This document shows positions 1 to 8,853 of a stretch of DNA of 64,000 nucleotides, piece after piece. The notes below the pieces were generated by a model, which was given only the letters and a program-made list of their open reading frames with translations, ran no database searches and was not told the origin of the DNA. The first letter of the stretch is position 1. Each line of letters starts with the position of its first letter. Made by a program: the position numbers and the translations under genes. The stretch comes from Myxococcales bacterium 68-20 (GTDB lineage: Bacteria > Myxococcota_A > Polyangia > Polyangiales > Polyangiaceae): contig MKVQ01000016.1 of the NCBI GenBank assembly GCA_001899635.1, positions 155,178 to 219,177 of the forward strand. Reading direction: 5' to 3'.

Positions 1-151
1 TTGTCGGCGCCCGCATCACCGTGAGCGCGCAGGACGGTGAGCGCCTCGCCCGAGGCCGCAGCCCGCGGATCGGCCGCCGAAAGCGCGCGCGCACGCGAGC
101 CGGCGCCGCGAGGCGACGACGGAGCGATGCACACCGGCGACGATGCGCCCG

Positions 152-1570
152 TCAGGGCTCCTCGTAGGGTCCGCGAATCCACGGCTCGGCGATCCTCCGC
201 CAGTTCCCCTCGCCGCCGAGCCCGGCCATCACGCTGGCGAGGCCCCACTGGAGGCGGTTCATGAAGGTGTGGTCCTGCGGCATGTGGATCGGCTTCGGGA
301 GGTTCGGCAGTACGTCGCCCTCCTTCGGCTTCATGATCCGCTTCCCGCCGCGCACGAGGAAGGCGACCGCCTCGCGGGCGACCTGGTGGGTGTGGCGGAA
401 GGTGCCGTCGGTCGTCAGCGGCTCGAGGATCATCTTCGAGTAGTCGATGAAGAGCCGGAACGACTCGGTGTCGTTCGGGTCGTAGCCGAGCACCTCGACG
501 CAAGCGCGCTCGAACGCCTCCCAGTCCCCATCCATCGCCGTCGCGATGTAGCGCTTCGTCCCGGCGAGGAGATGCGGCGGCATCTTCTTCACGCAGCCGT
601 AGTCGAGGAAGGCGACGCGGCCGCCGCCGAGGAAGCGGTAGTTCCCCGGATGCGGGTCGGCATAGAGCACGCCGTGCTTGAAGAGCGAGCGGAACATGAA
701 GCGCCAGATCGTAGCGCTCGCCGCGTTGCGCTCCTCCTGATCCGCTCGCTTGCAGAACGCGGCGTAGTCCTCCCCGCCGATCATCTCGAGGGTGAGCACG
801 CGCTTGGTGGAGAACGCGTTCCACACGCGCGGGATGACGATCTCGTCGTCGCCGTCGTGGATCCGCCGGAACATCTCGGCGTTCTCGGCCTCGAGGCCGT
901 AGTCGAGCTCCGCGAGGAAGACCGCCTTGATCTCGTCGAGCGTCTCCTTCGTGTGATACTTGCGGCCCACCGGCGCGATCATCGACTCGAGCATCGAGAT
1001 GCTCTTGAGGTCGTTCACGATCGCCTTGTCGATGTCGGGGTACTGCACCTTCACCGCGACGCGGTCGCCGCTCTTCGTCACGGCGCGGTGCACCTGACCG
1101 ATGCTCGCCGCGGCGAACGGATCGGGCTCCCACTCCTCGAAGATCTCCTCGGGACGACCGAGCTCCTTCGTGACGACCTTCTCGGCGGCCTCGCGCGAGA
1201 GCGGCGGCGCCTTCGCCTGGAGCTTCTTCAGGACCTCCTGGAACTTCTCCTCGTAGCCGGGCGGCGCGAGACCGTCGATGTACGACGCCATTTGCCCGAG
1301 CTTGAGCGGCAGGCCCTTCATCTCGCCGAGCGTCTTCAGCATCGCCTCGGCGGTCTTCTTCGCGTTGTCGAGGACCCGCTGCTGGGCCTCACGCTCCGCG
1401 TCGGCGTCGCTTCGCTTTCCGAACGCCGCTCGGCGCATCGCCTCGGTCGCGATCGGAAGCGCCCGCGTCGAGAGCGCACCGAGCCGCGCCAGGCGCCCGA
1501 GACGGGACGCCGGCGGCGCGTGGGGTCGCCGCTCCGGCATGGATCGATCCGTCTCGTCCTCTTCCGACAT
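152..1570 (-). CDS. ABC1/UbiB-family atypical kinase
   Basis: A 472-residue protein of the ABC1/ADCK/UbiB kinase-like family. Members bind ATP and support ubiquinone or other isoprenoid-lipid metabolism, usually at the membrane. Family marks are the KxGQ motif (KLGQ, about residues 90-93), the alanine-rich nucleotide loop followed by SIGQVHRA (about 155-162), the lysine of VAVKVQYP (about 174), the catalytic stretch ADPHPGN and the metal-binding FLDYG (about 310-330). The reading frame extends 18 codons upstream, but the start at 1570 (MSEEDETD) is preferred because the extension has no family character. No clear Shine-Dalgarno sequence is visible. It is transcribed alone. The 151 bases downstream show nothing convincing. 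The substrate cannot be told from sequence. Confidence 0.88.
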   Translation of the reverse strand: MSEEDETDRSMPERRPHAPPASRLGRLARLGALSTRALPIATEAMRRAAFGKRSDADAEREAQQRVLDNAKKTAEAMLKTLGEMKGLPLKLGQMASYIDGLAPPGYEEKFQEVLKKLQAKAPPLSREAAEKVVTKELGRPEEIFEEWEPDPFAAASIGQVHRAVTKSGDRVAVKVQYPDIDKAIVNDLKSISMLESMIAPVGRKYHTKETLDEIKAVFLAELDYGLEAENAEMFRRIHDGDDEIVIPRVWNAFSTKRVLTLEMIGGEDYAAFCKRADQEERNAASATIWRFMFRSLFKHGVLYADPHPGNYRFLGGGRVAFLDYGCVKKMPPHLLAGTKRYIATAMDGDWEAFERACVEVLGYDPNDTESFRLFIDYSKMILEPLTTDGTFRHTHQVAREAVAFLVRGGKRIMKPKEGDVLPNLPKPIHMPQDHTFMNRLQWGLASVMAGLGGEGNWRRIAEPWIRGPYEEP

Positions 1571-2068
1571 GAGCGGCGGATTCTGCCATGAGGACGCCAC
1601 AACCCAAAGCTCGACCGGTCCCATCGTCTCGCGATTTCACGAGCACCGAAGGCGCAGCGCTGCGGGTGAATTGGGACGCGAGCCCCATTTTCATGCGCTG
1701 TGCTCACGACCACTCTCACGACCACGCGGCGAAACCGTCGCCGTCTCGCTCATCGTCGCGGCGCGCATCGAGATGCCGGATGGAGCGTTGCGAGCTGCTC
1801 ATCGATCACCTCGTCGAGCACGAAGCTCGCCCATCTCGCCCAGGTCTCCGCGTCGGCGCGGCCGCCGAACGAAGGCGTGGCCGTCGGCTCGTGCAGCGGA
1901 GCGGAGGCGCGGGAGCTCTTCTTCGACACCGTCGAGCAGGCCATCGTCTCGGGCGCTCGAACGCCACGCCATCCTGCAGGCAATCCGCGCGAGGCCGAGC
2001 ATCGTCGCCGCACCGGCAGCCTGACCCGCGGACATACGCCCCCGCTTTGGGTATGCTCGCGCTCACGC
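1571..2068. other. Intergenic region with a REP-like repeat
   Basis: About 500 bases without a supported gene, between the divergent UbiB-like gene and the lipoprotein gene. Open frames here have no recognisable protein character. The only structure seen is a copy of the dispersed REP-like element at 1641-1689, listed separately. Confidence 0.6.
1641..1689 (+). repeat. REP-like intergenic repeat, copy A
   Basis: The sequence CCGAAGGCGCA, then GCTGCGGGTG, then TTGGGAC-GCGA-GCCCCAT matches in order and spacing the better-preserved copy at 54595-54639. The terminal palindrome is slightly decayed here. Related copies lie at 33650-33683 and 56199-56254. Confidence 0.65.
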
Positions 2069-2539
2069 ATGCGTCGCTATATCCCTGCCCTCCTCCTCAC
2101 GCTCACCGCGATCGCGTTCCCCCTCGCTGGCTGCAGCGAGCTGATCGACAAGCTCAAGAACCGCGGGGCGGGTGACGATGGCGGAGCCGATGCGGCCGTC
2201 GCTGAGCTCACGGCCGACGCCGAGACGGCCCCAGCCCCGGCTCCGACCGAGACCGCAGCCGAGCCGATCCCGACCACGACCACGACGGCCGCCCCGACCA
2301 TCGCGCCCACGACGACGGCGACGACGAAGCCGGTCGCGACGGACGCCGGCGTGGTCGACTCCGGCGCGAAGGTCGTCGACGCCGCGGCGCCCGCCGTCAC
2401 CGACGCCGGCGCCACGAAGACGGACAGCGGCGCCGCGCCCGCGCCCGTTCCCACGCCGACCTTCAAGCTCCCCTCCGGCCTCCTCGACGGCGGGCTCTTC
2501 CGGTTCGACGCCGGCGGCTTCAGGCTGCCGGGGACGTGA
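2069..2539 (+). CDS. Low-complexity lipoprotein, function unknown
   Basis: A 156-residue protein. The start at 2069 gives a signal peptide (MRRYIPALLLTLTAIAF) with a lipobox ending PLAGC, so a lipoprotein anchored through Cys-19 or so is predicted. The rest is rich in Thr, Pro, Ala and Asp (TTTTT and APTIAP runs, repeated DAG and DSG motifs), typical of a flexible surface linker. The C-terminus is Gly/Phe/Leu-rich (LDGGLFRFDAGG). No domain is recognised. The same frame is open upstream to 1700, but that part has no protein character and lies before the signal peptide. It precedes the serpin gene by about 225 bases on the same strand. Confidence 0.7.
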   Translation: MRRYIPALLLTLTAIAFPLAGCSELIDKLKNRGAGDDGGADAAVAELTADAETAPAPAPTETAAEPIPTTTTTAAPTIAPTTTATTKPVATDAGVVDSGAKVVDAAAPAVTDAGATKTDSGAAPAPVPTPTFKLPSGLLDGGLFRFDAGGFRLPGT

Positions 2540-2723
2540 GCCGGCGCCGCCCCGCCGGCCGTCCGCAGACCTGAGCGGGTCGCGAGCGCGCTGCAACGCG
2601 CTCGCGACCGAAAGCGCCGCCGCCCCTGCACCGGGCGCCCTGGATTGTGCCAGGGCCAGGCAGGTGGCACACGCGAACGTCGAGCAATTCTCGGTGAAAG
2701 CCGGCCCATGCGTGCCGTTGGCA

Positions 2724-2739
2724 TGGCACGGTCTCTGCT
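2724..2739 (+). promoter_or_regulatory. Candidate sigma-54 (-24/-12) promoter of the serpin gene
   Basis: TGGCACG at 2724-2730, four bases, then CTGC and T. This matches the consensus TGGCACG-N4-TTGCW with one mismatch in the -12 element; the invariant GG and GC are correctly spaced. Transcription would begin near 2750, just before a GGAGG at 2752-2756 and the GTG at 2765. Inferred from sequence only. Confidence 0.45.
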
Positions 2740-2764
2740 GACGGTCGGGGTGGAGGCTGCAACC

Positions 2765-4060
2765 GTGAAGACTCTCTCGAACGTCGCTGTCGTCCTCGCC
2801 GCCGTCGGTCTGGCCGCATGCTCGTCGTCGCGCGACGCGGTCGAGGTCGACGTCGTCCGCTCGGCGCAGCAGCGGGACATGAGCCCGCAGCTGTCGGACG
2901 CCGAGCGCGCGACGCTCACAGCGAGCCAGGCCGACTTCGCGGTCGACATCTACCAGGCCGTCCGTAAGCAGCCCGAGAGCGTCGACAAGGACATCTTCCT
3001 CTCGCCGCACAGCGCGTCGATCGCGCTCGCGATGACCTACGCAGGCGCGCGTGGCGAGACCGCCGCGGAGATGAAGAAGGCGCTGCACTTCGATCTGCCC
3101 GACGACCGTCTCCACAAGGCGTTCGACTATCTCGACCTCGCGCTCGCGCGCCGCGGCAGGAACGCCGAGGGCAAGGACGGCAAACCGTTCCGCCTCGACG
3201 TCACCAACTCGATCTGGGGTCAGAAGGGCACGTCGTTCGAGGCGCCATTCCTCGACACCCTCGCCGTCAACTACGGCGCGGGGCTCAACATCGTCGACTT
3301 CATCGCCGAGACCGAGAAGTCGCGCAGCACGATCAACGCCTGGGTCGAAGAGAAGACCGCGAAGCGCATCATGAACATCCTGCCGAGAGGTTTGGTCGAC
3401 TCGACGACGCGCCTCGTCCTGGTGAACGCCGTCTACTTCAACGCGGCGTGGGCATCGAAATTCGAGCCGCGCGCGACCTCACAAGCTCCCTTCACGAAGG
3501 CCGACGGGAGCGTCGTGCACGTGGCGATGATGAACGGCCAGTCGTCCCGCCCCTACGCGAAGGGCGACGGATACGAGGCCGTCGAGATGGCCTACGACGG
3601 CGGTGAGCTCGCGATGCTCGTCATCGCGCCCACGGCCGGGACGTTCGCGACCTTCGAGTCGTCGCTCACCGGCGGCAAGGTGCTCGACATCCTCGCGGGC
3701 CTCGAAACGACTCACGTGAGCCTCCACTTCCCGAAGCTGAAGGTCGACGGCACATTCGACCTGAAGGAGCCGCTGACGTCGCTGGGCATGAAGCAGGCAT
3801 TCGACGGGAGCGCCGACTTCAGCGGCATCAGCACGGCGGAGCCACTCCGAGTGGCGAACGTCCTCCACAAGACGTTCCTCGAGCTGGACGAGAATGGCAC
3901 CGAGGCGGCGGCGGCGACGGCGGTGGTCGTCGGCCGAAAGGCGACCTCCGGCGACTCCCCGATCGTGATGAAGGTCGACCGCCCCTTCATCACGGCGATC
4001 GTCGACCGTCAGACGAAGACGCTCGTCTTCCTCGGACGCGTCCTCGAGCCGAAGCTCTGA
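2765..4060 (+). CDS. Serpin-family protease inhibitor, lipoprotein
   Basis: A 431-residue serpin. The GTG start at 2765 is chosen because GGAGG precedes it by about 8 bases and it gives a short signal peptide with lipobox LAAC. An ATG at 2723 overlaps the candidate promoter. Serpin marks are FLSPHSASIALAM (shutter region), NAVYFNAAWASKF (the conserved NAxYFxxxW motif) and the reactive-centre hinge GTEAAAATAV near residue 380. The hinge is the small-residue type of inhibitory serpins. Counting from hinge Gly as P15 puts Lys at P1 (GRK-A), which suggests a trypsin-like target; the register is inferred. Serpins trap serine or cysteine proteases covalently. This one is probably outer-membrane or surface-exposed. 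A strong terminator follows at 4191. Confidence 0.93.
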   Translation: MKTLSNVAVVLAAVGLAACSSSRDAVEVDVVRSAQQRDMSPQLSDAERATLTASQADFAVDIYQAVRKQPESVDKDIFLSPHSASIALAMTYAGARGETAAEMKKALHFDLPDDRLHKAFDYLDLALARRGRNAEGKDGKPFRLDVTNSIWGQKGTSFEAPFLDTLAVNYGAGLNIVDFIAETEKSRSTINAWVEEKTAKRIMNILPRGLVDSTTRLVLVNAVYFNAAWASKFEPRATSQAPFTKADGSVVHVAMMNGQSSRPYAKGDGYEAVEMAYDGGELAMLVIAPTAGTFATFESSLTGGKVLDILAGLETTHVSLHFPKLKVDGTFDLKEPLTSLGMKQAFDGSADFSGISTAEPLRVANVLHKTFLELDENGTEAAAATAVVVGRKATSGDSPIVMKVDRPFITAIVDRQTKTLVFLGRVLEPKL

Positions 4061-4692
4061 TTCGTTTCTACCCGGCGGGCACCTTTCGAGTTTGTCCGCC
4101 TGATCCTTCATCGATGCACGACCGAAGGCTCTGGCGCGCGTGATCTCGCGCACTTCGACGCTGGCACGGATCACGCAAGTACGGGGGCAGCGCTGCGGCG
4201 AGGCTTGTCCCCCCCCGAGCCCGCCGCAGCGTTTTTTCTTTCCATCGCGCCCGACGACGCGCGCCGCGGATGCGAACCTGCCCCCCGAGCGGGCGATTCG
4301 TTGGTCGACGTCACGCCCCGAGCCCTTTCCCCGGTGGCGTGAGGTGGACGGGCGACACGTTCAGCGTGCACCCGCCATGAGTGAGGGCCTGGTTGACGGT
4401 CGGCGTGCCGGCGCTCTCGGGCGGGTGGGGCGACCACCGATCCACGAGGACCGGCGCGGCCGATGCGTCGCCCCCACCATCGCGATCCGGTAGCGAGCAG
4501 AAGCGCTGTTCGGGAGCAGATGCATCGGCCTCGACGGGGACACGGCTCGTCCTCGAGAGAGCTCCAAGCTGCAGCGATCCCGCCGACTTGCCGGAGAGAG
4601 AGCACCCGCTCGAGCCCCGAGGAGGCTCATCGGGACGCCAAACTTGACCCGCTCCCCCGCGCGGCGAAATCTGCTACCGGAGAGCCCTTCGA
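4061..4692. other. Intergenic region between serpin and kinase genes
   Basis: About 630 bases with no supported gene. It holds the intrinsic terminator at 4191-4237. Open frames on both strands are Arg/Pro/Ser-rich with no recognisable motif. No promoter for the kinase gene could be assigned with confidence. Confidence 0.6.
4191..4237 (+). terminator. Intrinsic terminator downstream of serpin gene
   Basis: Perfect 10-bp stem (CGCTGCGGCG at 4191-4200, CGCCGCAGCG at 4222-4231), extended inward by GGCT/AGCC after a bulged A and followed by six T. It lies 130 bases after the serpin stop. Confidence 0.85.
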
Positions 4693-6087
4693 ATGGTCGC
4701 CGCTTCGTCCTCCGGATCTTCGCCCGCGCTGCCGACCTCCGAGGAAAACGCGCTTCCGCGAAAGTTCGGCCCCTACACCCTGTTCGAGCCTGTCGGTCGC
4801 GGCGGTATGGCGGAGCTCTTCCTCGCGCGCGCCGAGACGGAGCTCGGCGCCACGCGGCTCGTCGTCGTGAAGCTCATTCTTCCGGCCTTCTCGGACGACC
4901 CGCGCTTCGCCGAGATGCTCATCCACGAGGCGAAGCTCGCCGCAGGGCTCAGCCATCGTCACATCGTCCAGGTCCACGACCTCGGGCGCGACGAGGACCG
5001 CCTCTACATCGCCATGGAGTACGTCGAGGGCTTCGACCTCAACGCGCTCCTCCGGCTCTGCACGGAGAAGAGCGAAGGCCTCCCCGCGCAGCACGCCCTC
5101 GGCATCGTCGTCGACATCCTCGAGGGCCTCGACTACGCCCACCGCCGCCTCACCGAGTCCGGCGCGCCACTCGGCATCGTCCATCGCGATGTCTCGCCGT
5201 CCAACGTCCTCATCTCGTACGACGGCGAGGTGAAGCTCTGCGACTTCGGCATCGCGCACGCGAACGACCTGGTCCGCGAAGAAGCGAGCGAGGCGCTCAA
5301 GGGCAAGGCCGGCTACATGAGCCCCGAGCATGCACGCGCCGAGGCGCTCGACGCCCGCTCCGACGTCTTCGCCGCCGGGATCATCCTCTGGGAGCTGCTC
5401 GCCGGTCGCCGCCTCTACAGGTCGAAGAGCGACGTACCCCTGCTCGAGCAGGCGCGCCGCGCGGAGATCCCGCCCCTCCCCGACAAGGGACTGCCCGATC
5501 ACGCCGAGCTCGAACGCATCGTCCATAAGGCGCTCGCGCCGAACCGCGACGACCGCTACGCGTCGGCCAGCGCGTTCCAGCGCGACCTCGAGGCCTACCT
5601 CGCGAAGGCGGGTCTCCTCGCGAGCCGTCTCAAGCTCGGCGAGTGGATCGCCGAGACGTTCGGGACCAAGCTGATCGAGAAGCGTCGCGCGAGCGAGTGT
5701 CGCCTGCCGAAGAGCGCCCCGCCGCCGCCGCGGCCGTCGGGCGCCGTCCGCTCACGGCCGGCGGCCACGGGTGAGAGCGTGCGCGTCCCCCCAGCCCCGC
5801 GGGTCCCGGCCGACCTCTCGATCGCAATCACACAGGAGGAGAGCGTCCCGCTCTTCGGGCCGGCCCATCTCGTGCCGGAGAAGTGGGGATCGTCACTCAC
5901 AGGTTCCACGATGGATGTCCAGCCCTCGACGAAGGTCGTCGATCCCAAGCCCGCCGAACAGACTCAACACAAGGAGACCGACGACGAGATCCTCGCGTGG
6001 GCGAGGAAGCGCGGCTACGTCACGTTCGCCTTCTTCTTCTGCTGCGCCGTTCTCGTCGCCACCGCCTGGATGATCCTCACGCGCTGA
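4693..6087 (+). CDS. Ser/Thr protein kinase with C-terminal membrane anchor
   Basis: A 464-residue Hanks-type kinase. The glycine loop VGRGGMAELFLA is at about 34-45, the ATP lysine is Lys-60 (VVVKL), the catalytic loop HRDVSPSN starts at about 164 and the metal-binding DFG at about 184. SPSN instead of KPEN in the catalytic loop is common in myxobacterial PknB-like kinases. A variable Pro-rich linker follows (about 335-430). A single hydrophobic segment near the C-terminus (about 440-461) would leave the kinase domain in the cytoplasm with almost no outside sensor. Start ATG 4693. No partner phosphatase is adjacent. The convergent FMN-binding gene ends 58 bases away. Confidence 0.93.
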   Translation: MVAASSSGSSPALPTSEENALPRKFGPYTLFEPVGRGGMAELFLARAETELGATRLVVVKLILPAFSDDPRFAEMLIHEAKLAAGLSHRHIVQVHDLGRDEDRLYIAMEYVEGFDLNALLRLCTEKSEGLPAQHALGIVVDILEGLDYAHRRLTESGAPLGIVHRDVSPSNVLISYDGEVKLCDFGIAHANDLVREEASEALKGKAGYMSPEHARAEALDARSDVFAAGIILWELLAGRRLYRSKSDVPLLEQARRAEIPPLPDKGLPDHAELERIVHKALAPNRDDRYASASAFQRDLEAYLAKAGLLASRLKLGEWIAETFGTKLIEKRRASECRLPKSAPPPPRPSGAVRSRPAATGESVRVPPAPRVPADLSIAITQEESVPLFGPAHLVPEKWGSSLTGSTMDVQPSTKVVDPKPAEQTQHKETDDEILAWARKRGYVTFAFFFCCAVLVATAWMILTR

Positions 6088-6145
6088 CGCGCGCAGCTTC
6101 GTGCGATCGGCGACGGACTCGACGTGGGCGACCGGAGGAGCACCT

Positions 6146-7099
6146 TCAGCTCCTGGTCGTGGGGGAGGGATTGAACGGGGATCGTTCGACGAGTCGCAAC
6201 CGGAACGGGAGCGACAGGCGTTGCTCGATCCATCGCTCGGTGTGAAAGGTCCACGAGCGCCCCGTCCCTCCGGTCGCTAGCTCGCGGTCGCCGACGCCAA
6301 AGCGGAGCTCGGCGCGGCCGGCGAGATGGAGGAGCCTTTTTTGGTCGAAGTCCCAGAAGAGCAGCGCGGCGCGCGGGTTGGTCGTGATGTTCCCGAGCGT
6401 ATTGAACATGCTGTTGCCCACGTAGTCGGGAATCGAGAGCGCCCCGTCATCATCGACGTGCACGAACCCAGGCTCGCCACCGCGATGCGAGGCGTCAGCA
6501 TGGCCCTCCGGATGGACCGTCACCACGAAGAGAGTGTCTGCAGCGCGTACGAGTGCCCGCTGAGGCTCGAGAAGCGCCGTTCCGCTCGAGACCGTCTGCT
6601 CGCTTCGGGTGGTGCTCGAGTCGAAGTCGGCGTCGATCTCGACGACGCGCTTCTGGATGTACTTCGGACAGCTCTGGTACGACTCATCGACCTCCAGCAC
6701 GAGGCGCGCTAGGTCGAGCGCGCGCACGCGCCCGTTGAGGCGAAGCCGCCGCCGTGTCGCGAGCTCGATGGCGAGACCGCTGATGCGGTCACCCACCGCG
6801 AGCGCTGCCAGCACAGGGTCGAGGTGTCGATCGCGCTCGGGCTCGAGCGCGATCGACAACGCCTTTCCTTCTGCCTCGACCCGCAAGAAGCCCGGGTCTC
6901 CGAAGAGGACGGTCGCTTCGCAGGCGTGCTCGCCGTCGGCTCGGCCGAGCACGAGGTGGCGCTGCATCGCGAGGAAGCGAAACGCGGGCACGGCGACGCG
7001 ATCTCGGATCGTCCTGGCAGTGAGCAACGCAACATCGCGCTCACCGGCGAGCTCTTGCACCCGCACCTCGCCTTCGTGGTAGGGCTCTCTGATCTTCAC
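6146..7099 (-). CDS. Pyridoxamine 5'-phosphate oxidase-like FMN-binding protein
   Basis: A 317-residue protein with a C-terminal FMN-binding split-barrel. The stretch GEPGFVHVDDDGALSIPDY followed by GNITTNPRAALLFWDF is the typical barrel core of the flavin-nucleotide-binding subfamily (COG3576 type). The N-terminal half is a second, more divergent barrel-like region (HLVLGRADGEHACEATVLFGDPGF). The length fits the two-barrel members of this group rather than PdxH. Substrate unknown. It lies 84 bases downstream of the globin gene on the same strand and may be co-transcribed, which would place a haem protein next to a flavin protein. Start ATG 7099. Confidence 0.8.
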   Translation of the reverse strand: MKIREPYHEGEVRVQELAGERDVALLTARTIRDRVAVPAFRFLAMQRHLVLGRADGEHACEATVLFGDPGFLRVEAEGKALSIALEPERDRHLDPVLAALAVGDRISGLAIELATRRRLRLNGRVRALDLARLVLEVDESYQSCPKYIQKRVVEIDADFDSSTTRSEQTVSSGTALLEPQRALVRAADTLFVVTVHPEGHADASHRGGEPGFVHVDDDGALSIPDYVGNSMFNTLGNITTNPRAALLFWDFDQKRLLHLAGRAELRFGVGDRELATGGTGRSWTFHTERWIEQRLSLPFRLRLVERSPFNPSPTTRS

Positions 7100-7183
7100 C
7101 GCCTTGCTCCCGGTCGTGTTGTTCGGTTCGAGGTCTTCCAGAACGCCGCCGAAGGGCGTCGTACGAGTCGGACGGAGCGCGCG

Positions 7184-7639
7184 TCAGACCGGTGGGCTCG
7201 GAGTGAGGGTGCTCTCCCCAGGCGACGGAGCCGCAGCACGTCGCGCTCCCTCGATCATGAGCTCGGCCATCGCCGCGTAGGCCTCTTCCCACGCCTTCGC
7301 CACGCGTGGGCTCCAGGTGTCACCGGCGACCTCCGCGAGCGTTGCGATCAGCGCGTCGCCGACCCACGGATACATCTCTTCCGTCACGCCGTAGTCGATG
7401 TGCTTGGCGCCGAGCGCTCCCAGGGTCTCACCGAGCCAGACGCCATCGTCGAGCCGGTCCATTACGGCGACGAGCGCGCGCGTGAGCATCTGCTCCTGGC
7501 GGTCCGTCGAGCGACCGAAGAGCCCGATCACCTGCGGGTAGCGCTCGAAGAGGAGCGCGTAGAAACGCCGCGTCAGGTCGGGCGCGCGGGTGACGACGAG
7601 GTCGAAGCTCTCACGGAGGGCGGTCACGTCGAGGCTCAT
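7184..7639 (-). CDS. Single-domain globin
   Basis: A 151-residue globin resembling the haem domain of flavohaemoglobins and vgb-type bacterial haemoglobins. Visible marks are FYALLFERYPQVIGLF (B helix to CD corner), Gln in TDRQEQ at the distal E7 position, and the proximal F8 histidine in LGAKHIDYGV. There is no reductase domain, so it is a stand-alone globin. Likely roles are oxygen or nitric-oxide chemistry, but the choice cannot be made from sequence. The last 15-20 residues are Pro/Ser-rich and probably disordered. It is the first gene of a possible pair with the FMN-binding gene downstream. Confidence 0.9.
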   Translation of the reverse strand: MSLDVTALRESFDLVVTRAPDLTRRFYALLFERYPQVIGLFGRSTDRQEQMLTRALVAVMDRLDDGVWLGETLGALGAKHIDYGVTEEMYPWVGDALIATLAEVAGDTWSPRVAKAWEEAYAAMAELMIEGARRAAAPSPGESTLTPSPPV

Positions 7640-8145
7640 CGCTGTGCTCCTTGATGACGTTCCTCACGAGCAGAACTCATGCCCCGTCCGCGCGCGGAAC
7701 ATCTCGAGCACTTGCTGCCACAGGACGCGAGCTGAAGTGGGTCGCCAGAAATTGCCTGTGGGACGCAGACCGGAGACCGGGGATCGGTGAGCCAGAAAGA
7801 GCGCCGCTCGGGACGGAACCGTCGCGCATCTCCGAACGTCGCGACCCCGCATGGTCGATGGAAGCCGAGAGCGTCTTTCCTCCTCCACGCGGAGCTCGAA
7901 CCGAACACCCCTCCAGAGAAGCTGATCGACGCGGTCGAGGGGCATCACGCGATCGTCGGAGATGCGTCCCGGATTCTCGGGGCCGCTCGGACAGCTCGGA
8001 ATCGGCAAGGTGCATCGGCCGCTCCGGCGACTGCGCAGGCGTCGAGCAGACGCTCGCGCCCACCCGCTACAAGTCGACCCCCTCGTTCGTGAAGTCGCTC
8101 TGCAAGAAGGACTGAACTCGGGTCCCGGCGCTCGCGCGCCTCGCC
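7640..8145. other. Intergenic region, no gene recognised
   Basis: About 500 bases between the globin start and the SDR stop. Several overlapping open frames exist, but none shows a domain, a ribosome site or protein-like composition. It could be decayed coding sequence, but that cannot be supported. Confidence 0.5.
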
Positions 8146-8817
8146 TCACCACGCTCGAACGGCGCCATCCCAATTCATGAAGCGGCCGGTCGTCTCGAGC
8201 GTCAGCCGATCGAGCAGATCGATCAACCCGGTCGCGCTCTCCTCGGGCGCGATCGACGCGTCGGCGCCGCCCATGTCCGTGCGCACCCAACCTGGATGCG
8301 CGATGACGACCGCGATGCCCTCCTGCGCGAGGTCTTCGGCGACCCCCTGCATCACCTTGTTCAGCGCGGCCTTCGAGGCTCGGTACGCGATGCGGTCCGA
8401 CCCGGGATAGGTCATGCTGCCGAGCTGACTCGAGACCGCCATCACCTTCCCCGCCTTCGAGCGCCGGAGCAGCGGCAAGAACGCCTGCACGACGCGCAGC
8501 GGACCGAGGACGTTGACGTCGAGCGTCTCGGCGAAGCCCGCGAAGTCGAATCCTGGATCGAGCGTATTCTGCGAGAGCGGCCCGATGATGCCTGCGTTGT
8601 TGACGAGCACGTCGATCGGCTCGTCGAGCGTCGCCGCCGCGGCCTTGATCTGATCCTCGTCTCGGACGTCGAATCTGACCGTGGAGAAGCGCTCGTGCTC
8701 GACCGGTCCCTCACCGGTCCGCACCGAGCCGATCACGCGATCGCCTCGCGCGAGGAGAGCCTTGGTCAGGGCGAGGCCGACGCCGCGTCCGCAGCCGGTC
8801 ACGAGATACGTGCTCAT
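8146..8817 (-). CDS. Short-chain dehydrogenase, C-factor/sniffer type
   Basis: A 223-residue classical SDR. It has the NAD(P) motif TGCGRGVG near the N-terminus, NNAG at about 72, catalytic Ser in AVSSQLGS, catalytic Tyr and Lys in YRASK, and HPGWVRTDMGG near the end. The short length and the HPGW-TDMGG motif place it with the carbonyl-reductase/sniffer subfamily, which includes Myxococcus C-factor CsgA. Subfamily membership is seen; a developmental signalling role would be inference only. The start at 8817 (MSTYLVTG) is close to the glycine motif, as usual. It follows the acetyltransferase gene by 36 bases on the same strand and is probably co-transcribed with it. Confidence 0.9.
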   Translation of the reverse strand: MSTYLVTGCGRGVGLALTKALLARGDRVIGSVRTGEGPVEHERFSTVRFDVRDEDQIKAAAATLDEPIDVLVNNAGIIGPLSQNTLDPGFDFAGFAETLDVNVLGPLRVVQAFLPLLRRSKAGKVMAVSSQLGSMTYPGSDRIAYRASKAALNKVMQGVAEDLAQEGIAVVIAHPGWVRTDMGGADASIAPEESATGLIDLLDRLTLETTGRFMNWDGAVRAW

Positions 8818-8853
8818 CGAACGCGAGCCTCCATGACAGCATCCGCTTCCACG

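Noticed and set aside
143-1591. Long plus-strand open frame opposite the UbiB-like gene
   Set aside because: It mirrors the gene on the other strand; its translation is Arg/Leu/Glu-rich without motifs.
4156-4172. TGGCACG-N4-ACGC in the serpin-kinase gap
   Set aside because: A start here would run straight into the terminator stem at 4191, and the kinase start is more than 500 bases away.
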